From assembly GCA_900752345.1 (NCBI GenBank), contig CAADVA010000163.1, positions 1 to 11,501 on the forward strand: a stretch of 11,501 bases of DNA, given 5' to 3'. The notes under the pieces are model-generated. The model was not told where the DNA came from. It saw only the letters and a list, made by a program, of their open reading frames with translations, and searched no databases. Shown piece by piece: positions 7,306 through 11,501 of this stretch. A program made the position numbers and the translations under genes. Within the stretch, counting starts at the first letter, position 1; each line of letters opens with the position of its first letter. Source of the DNA: an uncultured Collinsella sp. GTDB lineage: Bacteria; Actinomycetota; Coriobacteriia; Coriobacteriales; Coriobacteriaceae.

Positions 7306-7351
7306 AAAAATGGCCGGGCGCTCACAAACAAAACGGAGCACCCGGCCATTT
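7306..7351 (-). terminator. Intrinsic terminator after the CarD-like gene
   Basis: A 15-bp stem formed by aaatggccgggcgct (7308-7322) and agcacccggccattt (7337-7351) with one wobble pair and a 14-nt loop. On the minus strand it is followed by a run of five T (A7306-A7310), two or three of them shared with the stem. It lies about 24 bp past repeat A copy 3. Confidence 0.85.
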
Positions 7352-7375
7352 ACTGATTGTTTGTTGACGTTTGGC

Positions 7376-7419
7376 CAGATAAAACCTGCCAAAATAAACC
7401 TGTCCCTTTTTGGCAGGTT
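7376..7419 (-). repeat. 44-bp palindromic repeat family A, copy 3 (after the CarD-like gene)
   Basis: Read on the minus strand, it begins with the AA of the carD-like TAA stop. It has perfect 12-bp arms aacctgccaaaa / ttttggcaggtt around agggacaggttta's core, then the ttttatctg tail. The other two copies each differ from it by one base, so this is the version with the best stem. Confidence 0.92.
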
Positions 7420-7903
7420 AGTTGAGGGCGGCTTGGGCTAGGCGGGCTTCGGCGGCCTCTTCGGTGACGCCCAGGGCCACGGCGAACTCCTCGATGGAGC
7501 GGCGCTTGGCTTCCTTGAGTACGCGCATGTAGTAGGAGCTGGGCTTTTTATCTGCTTCCTCGGCCTGGCGAATACGGTGCATCATGGTTTTTGCCACGCG
7601 AACCGTCTCGGGCGCGCCCAGCTTGAGCTGCTGCTTAAAGTGCGTCTCCTCGAGCGAGCTATTGCGCTCGGTAAAGGTGTCGCACTCCAGCTCATCGTAG
7701 TGGCTCAGCAGGTGCTCTGCATCTTGCTGGGAGATAGCGGCATGCAGACGGTCGGCCTGCGCCACGGGGTACATGAGAATCGTCTGCGCATGTCCCTGTT
7801 TGGTCTCGAGCAACAACATGGGCTGCGGTGTGTCGTCCCTAAAGCCGACGACGGTGCAGACTCCCTGACCCGGATGAATGACGTGTTGACCGATTGAGAA
7901 CAT
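7418..7903 (-). CDS. CarD-like (CdnL/TRCF interaction-domain) transcription regulator
   Basis: 161 aa. The N-terminal ~60 residues (MFSIGQHVIHPGQGVCTVVGF...) match the Tudor-like RNA-polymerase-interacting domain found in CarD, CdnL and Mfd; HPGQGVCTV (10-18) is diagnostic. The remainder (about 70-160) is helical and charged, with SSYYMRVLKEAKRRSIEEFAVALGVTEEAAEARL resembling the C-terminal DNA-binding helices of CarD. Such proteins bind the RNAP beta subunit and stabilise open complexes, often at rRNA and other growth-related promoters; the role here is inferred from the family. ATG 7903 has GGAGG 7 bp upstream. A small inverted repeat (atacg...cgtat, about 7919-7934) in the promoter region could be an operator but is weak. 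The stop codon overlaps repeat A copy 3. Confidence 0.9.
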   Translation of the reverse strand: MFSIGQHVIHPGQGVCTVVGFRDDTPQPMLLLETKQGHAQTILMYPVAQADRLHAAISQQDAEHLLSHYDELECDTFTERNSSLEETHFKQQLKLGAPETVRVAKTMMHRIRQAEEADKKPSSYYMRVLKEAKRRSIEEFAVALGVTEEAAEARLAQAALN

Positions 7904-8149
7904 GCTACCTCCAACTTATACGAATTTACGTATGTTAAGAATACCACGCTGACGTGCGCAAACCATCACTTTATGCAGGAAAAGCACACAACTCCGATAG
8001 GTAAGAGTATTCGATAACAGACGCAGCTCATTCACACCTTTATGCATTTTCAACGCCTGCATAATCTGCAGGCAGACCGGCATCTTTGAGTGACTCCATA
8101 CAAGCGGTAGTCATTTTTGTGCATATGCAATATCTATTAGCTTTACCCT
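7904..8149. other. Divergent intergenic region, carD-like / argS
   Basis: No gene supported. Two overlapping hairpins can form: ttatgca (8040-8046) with tgcataa (8058-8064), and gcctgca (8055-8061) with tgcaggc (8067-8073). They share bases 8058-8061 and so exclude each other. They lie upstream of the best argS promoter candidate, so they would be transcribed only from a more distant start. No T-box signature (TGGNACCGCG) was seen. Confidence 0.4.
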
Positions 8150-8178
8150 GCGACAGTAGTTACCGCTTGTGATAGAGT
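8150..8178 (+). promoter_or_regulatory. Candidate argS promoter
   Basis: GCGACA (8150-8155, 4/6 to the -35 consensus), a 17-bp spacer, and TAGAGT (8173-8178, 4/6) preceded by TGA, which gives an extended -10. This would leave a leader of about 60 nt before argS. Confidence 0.4.
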
Positions 8179-8245
8179 GCTACAAACTCTGGCTTTTGCC
8201 CTACGAGTGATCAAGAGCTCGGGGGCTTTAACACAAGGAGGATCT

Positions 8246-10099
8246 ATGCCCGAGAAGATTGAAGAGCTGGTACGCGCTGCGCTTGCTGCGGCCCAGGAGG
8301 CCGGCGACCTTTCCGCATTTGAACTTGACGATTGCGCTATCGAGCGACCGGCTGATACTTCTCATGGCGAGTGGACCTCCACCATGGCCCTGAAGTCCGC
8401 CAAGCTGGCTCACTGCGCCCCGCGCAAGATCGCCGAGGCCGTCGTTGCCCATATGCCCGAGGACCCCGCGATCGAGAAGGTCGAGATCGCCGGTCCTGGC
8501 TTCATCAACTTCCACCTCTCAGTCGCCGTCAAGAACGCCATCTTTGGCGAGGCCCGCGAGAAGGGTATGGACTTCGCTAAGTCCAACGTCGGTGGCGGCC
8601 TGAAGACTCAGGTCGAGTTCGTCTCCGCCAACCCCGTCGGCCCCATGCACATCGGTCATGGCCGCTGGGCCGCTCTGGGCGACTCCCTTTGCCGTGTGAT
8701 GGACCACGCCGGTTACGACATCCAGCGTGAGTTCTACATCAACGACCACGGCTCTCAGATGAACACCTTCGGTAACTCCATCAGCACGCGCTATATGCAG
8801 CTTGCCGACATCATCGCCAAGCAGGGCGTGGATATCGACGAGGCTCACAAGCTTCTGATCGCCGACCGCGACGCCTTTGTTGCCGACGAGAGCGACGAGC
8901 ACCCCGAGACCCATCCGTATCAGGATAACTTTGCCGAGACTCTGGGCAAGGACTCCTACGGCGGCGACTACATCATCGACGAGGCTGCCGAGTTCTGGCG
9001 CACCGACGGCGATAAGTGGGTCAACGCCGATCCGCAGGAGCGCATGGAGAGCTTCCGCGAGCGCGGCTACGTAAAGATGGTCGACAACATGCGCGACCTT
9101 TGCCACGCCGTTAACTGCGACTTTGATCGTTGGTTCTCCGAGCGCTCTCTGTACGTGAAGGACACCGAGGGCGAGACCGCCGGCACCTCCGCCGTCGACC
9201 GCGCTTTTGAGAAGCTCGACAAGATGGGCTACCTCTACACCAAGGACGGTGCCCTGTGGTTCCGCTCCACCGACCTGGGCGACGACAAGGACCGCGTCCT
9301 GATCAAGTCCGATGGCGAGTACACCTACTTCGCCTCCGACGTTGCCTATCACTGGGATAAGTTCCAGCGCGTCGACCACGTCATCGACATCTGGGGCGCC
9401 GACCACCACGGCTACATCGAGCGCGTCCGCTGCGTCTGTGACGCTCTTGGCTATCCCGGCAAGTTTGAGGTTCTGCTGGGCCAGCTCGTCAACCTGCTGC
9501 GCAACGGCAAGCCCGTCCGCATGTCCAAGCGCAAGGGCACCATGGTGACCCTGCAGGAACTCGTCGACGAGGTCGGCTCCGACGCCGCTCGCTACACGCT
9601 CATCTCCAAGAGCTCCAACCAGATGGTCGACTTCGACATTGAGGCCGTCAAGAAGCGCGACAACTCCAACCCGGTGTACTACGTGCAGTACGCTCACGCT
9701 CGCGTGTGCTCCATCCTGCGTCGTGCCGCCGACGTTCCCGCCGAGCAGGCCGCCGAGATGGGCATGAAGGCTGTCGCCGAGAAGGCTATTGGCGAGAACG
9801 TCGATTACTCGCTGCTGACCGACCCGACCGAGCTTGCCCTTTCGCGTAAGCTCAACGAGCTCACCGACCTCATCGGTAGCTGCGCTCGCGATCGCGCCCC
9901 GTTCCGCCTGACGCACTTTGCCGAGGAGCTCGCTGGCGACTTCCACAGCTTCTACGCCGCCTGCCAGGTCCTTCCGAGCGAGGGCCGTCCCGTCGACCCT
10001 GAGCTCTCGCGCGCCCGTTTGGCCGCCTGCGACGCCGTCCGTGTGACGCTCGCCCTGGTGCTTACCCTCGTTGGCGTTTCTGCCCCCGAGCAGATGTAA
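8246..10099 (+). CDS. argS: Arginyl-tRNA synthetase
   Basis: Class I synthetase that charges tRNA-Arg using ATP and arginine. 617 aa, within the usual 550-640. The N-terminal additional domain spans about 1-110 (PGFINFHL block near its end). The Rossmann catalytic domain begins with FVSANPVGPMHIGHGR, HIGH at 135-138. The KMSKS-equivalent loop is VRMSKRKGTMVTL (MSKRK at 426-430), followed by DEVGSDAARY. The DALR anticodon-binding domain starts at VQYAHARVCSIL (about 480) and the protein ends in the typical GVSAPEQM. ATG 8246 is chosen because AAGGAGG (8235-8241) is 4 bp upstream; the frame extends to 8177, but those 23 residues overlap the promoter. Probably monocistronic: a strong terminator follows and the next gene has its own leader. 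Confidence 0.98.
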   Translation: MPEKIEELVRAALAAAQEAGDLSAFELDDCAIERPADTSHGEWTSTMALKSAKLAHCAPRKIAEAVVAHMPEDPAIEKVEIAGPGFINFHLSVAVKNAIFGEAREKGMDFAKSNVGGGLKTQVEFVSANPVGPMHIGHGRWAALGDSLCRVMDHAGYDIQREFYINDHGSQMNTFGNSISTRYMQLADIIAKQGVDIDEAHKLLIADRDAFVADESDEHPETHPYQDNFAETLGKDSYGGDYIIDEAAEFWRTDGDKWVNADPQERMESFRERGYVKMVDNMRDLCHAVNCDFDRWFSERSLYVKDTEGETAGTSAVDRAFEKLDKMGYLYTKDGALWFRSTDLGDDKDRVLIKSDGEYTYFASDVAYHWDKFQRVDHVIDIWGADHHGYIERVRCVCDALGYPGKFEVLLGQLVNLLRNGKPVRMSKRKGTMVTLQELVDEVGSDAARYTLISKSSNQMVDFDIEAVKKRDNSNPVYYVQYAHARVCSILRRAADVPAEQAAEMGMKAVAEKAIGENVDYSLLTDPTELALSRKLNELTDLIGSCARDRAPFRLTHFAEELAGDFHSFYAACQVLPSEGRPVDPELSRARLAACDAVRVTLALVLTLVGVSAPEQM

Positions 10100-10147
10100 G
10101 CGCTGGTCGTTTGACTGCGTTGGTTTGGTTTAACTGAGCCTTCTAAG

Positions 10148-10178
10148 CCCGATCTCCCATGCGGAGGTCGGGTTTTTT
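10148..10178 (+). terminator. Intrinsic terminator after argS
   Basis: 10-bp stem cccgatctcc (10148-10157) / ggaggtcggg (10163-10172) with one G-T wobble, loop catgc, then six T (10173-10178). Confidence 0.95.
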
Positions 10179-10233
10179 GCATTTTTCGAGACTGTTTGGT
10201 TTGCTGGAAAATGCTATCAAATCGCAACTATAC

Positions 10234-10365
10234 CGGTTTACTACGATGAATTTGGGGAATCCAACCACACGGGCTTTTCAGCGAAAAGCGCAAGCCATCT
10301 AGCTGGGGTTTTATTTTTTCGGTTTTTGGCGTGGTCGTGGTTGAGCGATTCATCGTAGTAAACCG
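10234..10365. repeat. Long inverted repeat F1 with 18-bp perfect arms
   Basis: Arms cggtttactacgatgaat (10234-10251) and attcatcgtagtaaaccg (10348-10365) are exact reverse complements around 96 bp. The interior also folds: gcttttc-agc-gaaaagc (10273-10289) is a perfect 7-bp hairpin, and caaccac pairs with gtggttg. There is no open frame of interest inside. It shares the arm core tactacg with the inverted repeat at 10462-10591. Confidence 0.85.
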
Positions 10366-10375
10366 CCTTGGTTTT

Positions 10376-10416
10376 GAAAATGACCCCTTGGGGACGGAGG
10401 AAAACGGATCATTTTT
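10376..10416. repeat. Palindromic element E, GGGGACG type
   Basis: Outer arms aaaatga (10377-10383) and tcatttt (10409-10415), extended imperfectly by cc/gg, enclose ccccttggggacggagg. The segment cttggggacg is identical to the loop of the palindrome at 2490-2526. It lies 10 bp beyond inverted repeat F1. Confidence 0.55.
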
Positions 10417-10461
10417 GTCCCGTGGAGGAGCGGTGGGATACCTTCTGCCAAGAATCGGGGG

Positions 10462-10591
10462 CATCTACTACGTTTAAGTGCGTACCCCGAACCACGCCGA
10501 AAATCGCAATATTAAAATCGCAGGTAGCAGGTCTGCGACTTTCGAAAAATAGTGAGTATGGTCAGGGGTGCGGGGGCAAACGTAGTAGATG
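10462..10591. repeat. Long inverted repeat F2 with 14-bp perfect arms
   Basis: Arms catctactacgttt (10462-10475) and aaacgtagtagatg (10578-10591) are exact reverse complements. An imperfect continuation pairs gcgtaccccgaacc with ggtcaggggtgc. A small internal hairpin tcgcag...ctgcga sits in the middle. Its size and its tactacg arm core match F1, so the two look like diverged members of one family. Confidence 0.8.
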
Positions 10592-10688
10592 GGCGCGATT
10601 CGTGGCACATCGATCTTGGGGCCGATGCCCTTGTCCCTTAGCTGTTCCGTTTTCTCGATGCTTGAGGCTTGATCTGCCTTCTTCTTAT

Positions 10689-10757
10689 GAGTTGCGGTGG
10701 AATGGTTCCTGCTTGAGAGGTGCCGGCCGGGATTTGGGAACTATTTCACCGCAGCTT
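10689..10757. repeat. Imperfect inverted repeat, palindrome family B copy 2
   Basis: Arms at 10689-10709 (gagttgcggtggaatggttcc) minus one, and 10737-10757, match at 17 of 21 positions, with the mismatches mostly wobble-compatible. The arm core agttgcggtg-aat is shared with the perfect 19-bp arms at 2402-2468, while the loop is different. Confidence 0.7.
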
Positions 10758-10809
10758 TTGATGTGGCGATGGTGTACGCCGGAACTTTGTAAAGAGCATC
10801 CCTTTTGAC

Positions 10810-10838
10810 TAGTCGTTTAAGAACGTCCCCGATGACTA
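10810..10838. repeat. Palindromic element D, GGGGACG type
   Basis: Arms tagtcgt (10810-10816) and atgacta (10832-10838) pair over 7 bp with one wobble. The loop read on the minus strand is cggggacgttcttaa, nearly the same as the loop of the 2490-2526 palindrome despite unrelated stems. Confidence 0.55.
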
Positions 10839-10840
10839 AG

Positions 10841-10868
10841 TTGCAGGTGGTTGCGGTTGTGTTACACT
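10841..10868 (+). promoter_or_regulatory. Candidate promoter of the probable rho gene
   Basis: TTGCAG (10841-10846), 16-bp spacer, TACACT (10863-10868) preceded by TGT, giving an extended -10. Transcription from here would give a leader of about 140 nt. It is the best promoter seen in the 913-bp gap after argS. Confidence 0.45.
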
Positions 10869-10913
10869 AACGCTGCGTATATAACGCAATCATCTCTATA
10901 CAGATCAATGATG

Positions 10914-10987
10914 TCCGTCGGTGTTTGACGGAGCTAGACTGTTTAGCCGCCCTGAAGGTTTTTGCAGGGAGCATGTGATCACAGGGC
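10914..10987 (+). promoter_or_regulatory. Structured 5' leader of the probable rho gene
   Basis: Hairpin tccgtc (10914-10919) / gacgga (10927-10932), then a choice of pairings for ccctg (10950-10954). It can pair with caggg (10965-10969), or, as gccctg (10949-10954), with cagggc (10982-10987). The perfect palindrome tgtgatcaca (10974-10983) overlaps the second partner. The mutually exclusive pairings hint at leader-based control but may be chance. Confidence 0.35.
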
Positions 10988-11012
10988 TTGAAAAGAAAGT
11001 TGAGCAAACACT

Positions 11013-11501
11013 GTGTCTGATCAACAACAAGAAAACGAAATAACGACGACGCAAACGGCTCCCGCTGCACCGGTTACGTCGGACCAGGCCGTGCTTTCCG
11101 CGCCGGCGCAGGTCTCGGCTCCCGAGGCGCTTAAGGCCGCCGCGCCCACCACGCCCGTTGCTAGCGAGGAGGCTGCTCCCGCTAAGCCTAAGCGCACGCG
11201 TCGTTTGGCCAAGCCTGCTGCGGACGGCGAGGATGCCGAAAAGCCCAAGCGTCGTACGACGCGCACCACGCGCGCGAAGCGCCCCGTTGCCACCGATGCT
11301 TCGGCCCCCATTTCCGATGAGGTCGCGCAGGCCCGTGCACTGGCGCAGATTAGCGAGGCCCAGGTTGTGCGTGCCCGCCGTCGCGCTGCCGAGCGCGAGG
11401 CCGCGGCATTGACTGAGCTCGCTGCGCCGGTCACCCCCGAGGCTCCTGCTGCCGAACAGTCGGCCGAGAAGACGGCACCGCGCACGCGTCGCCGTGCGGC
11501 A
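11013..11501 (+). CDS. rho: Probable transcription termination factor Rho, N-terminal extension (3' end outside window)
   Basis: The frame opens at GTG 11013 and runs to the window end (163 codons). A TGA at 11001-11003 with no other usual start codon in between fixes GTG as the start; the ribosome site is weak and A-rich. The sequence is low complexity: SDQQQENEITTTQTAPAAP, then alternating Ala/Pro/Glu and basic patches such as KPKRTRR, KPKRRTTRTTRAKR and RARRRAAER. Actinobacterial Rho proteins commonly carry such long disordered basic N-terminal extensions, and rho near argS is a known actinobacterial arrangement. No Rho-N, cold-shock or ATPase domain falls inside the window. IF-2 or an RNase E/G-type protein with a similar tail is therefore not excluded. 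That it is a coding region is well supported; the identity is inference. Confidence 0.5.
   Translation, partial: MSDQQQENEITTTQTAPAAPVTSDQAVLSAPAQVSAPEALKAAAPTTPVASEEAAPAKPKRTRRLAKPAADGEDAEKPKRRTTRTTRAKRPVATDASAPISDEVAQARALAQISEAQVVRARRRAAEREAAALTELAAPVTPEAPAAEQSAEKTAPRTRRRAA

Noticed and set aside
6132..7419. Complete insertion sequence with terminal inverted repeats
   Set aside because: The repeats start inside the stop codons of the two flanking genes, a third copy after proA has no transposase next to it, and Y1 transposases do not use classical terminal inverted repeats.
7904..8245. T-box riboswitch upstream of argS
   Set aside because: The conserved TGGNACCGCG-type T-box sequence and a following terminator were not found.
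8519..9946. 475-codon open frame antisense to argS
   Set aside because: It is a shadow of a GC-rich gene: Val/Leu/Gly/Ala-rich, no recognisable domain, and fully overlapped by unmistakable ArgRS sequence.
10368..10808. 146-codon open frame in the argS-rho gap
   Set aside because: It runs straight through several palindromes, shows no coding bias or motif and has no good ribosome site.
10179..10840. CRISPR array
   Set aside because: The repeats are inverted, of different families and irregularly spaced; there are no direct repeats of uniform length and no cas genes.

Overview
The window looks like a chromosomal segment of a high-GC actinobacterium of the class Coriobacteriia, most likely a Collinsella or close relative. 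This is an inference from GC-rich codon use, the protein sequences (Actinobacteria-like ArgRS, CarD-like regulator, a long disordered extension on the protein after argS) and the many short palindromic repeats between genes. No rRNA, tRNA, CRISPR array or prophage was seen.

Layout. Positions 1-981 hold the 3' part of nicotinate phosphoribosyltransferase (pncB, + strand); its first ~70 bases look like corrupted sequence at an assembly edge. proB (glutamate 5-kinase, 1061-2188) follows. A palindrome-rich gap (2189-2543) separates it from a convergent S33-type alpha/beta hydrolase / proline iminopeptidase-like gene (2544-3962, -). proA (4076-5362, +) diverges from that hydrolase, so the two proline-biosynthesis genes are split by a gene that may release proline from peptides. 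Next come an HD-domain hydrolase (5534-6133, +), a REP-associated tyrosine transposase (RAYT, 6304-7062, -) and a CarD-like transcription regulator (7418-7903, -). argS (8246-10099, +) follows. A 913-bp gene-free stretch packed with palindromes then leads to the start of a protein with a long Ala/Pro/Lys/Arg-rich N-terminus, probably transcription terminator Rho (11013-end, +).

The most interesting structure lies between the genes. A 44-bp palindromic repeat occurs three times (after proA, after the HD gene, after carD). Each copy begins inside the stop codon of its gene and ends just before that gene's intrinsic-terminator hairpin. Two of the copies, inverted, bracket the RAYT transposase gene, an arrangement like the REP/RAYT units of proteobacteria. 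Several other palindromes lie in the proB-hydrolase and argS-rho gaps. At least three palindromes with unrelated stems (2490-2526, 10376-10416, 10810-10838) carry a similar GGGGACG loop, and the 44-bp repeat has GGGACAGG. This suggests several related families of mobile or regulatory palindromic elements.

Functionally the region is core metabolism (NAD salvage, proline synthesis, Arg-tRNA charging) plus transcription control (CarD-like, probable Rho), with one small mobile-type gene and its possible repeats inserted between.
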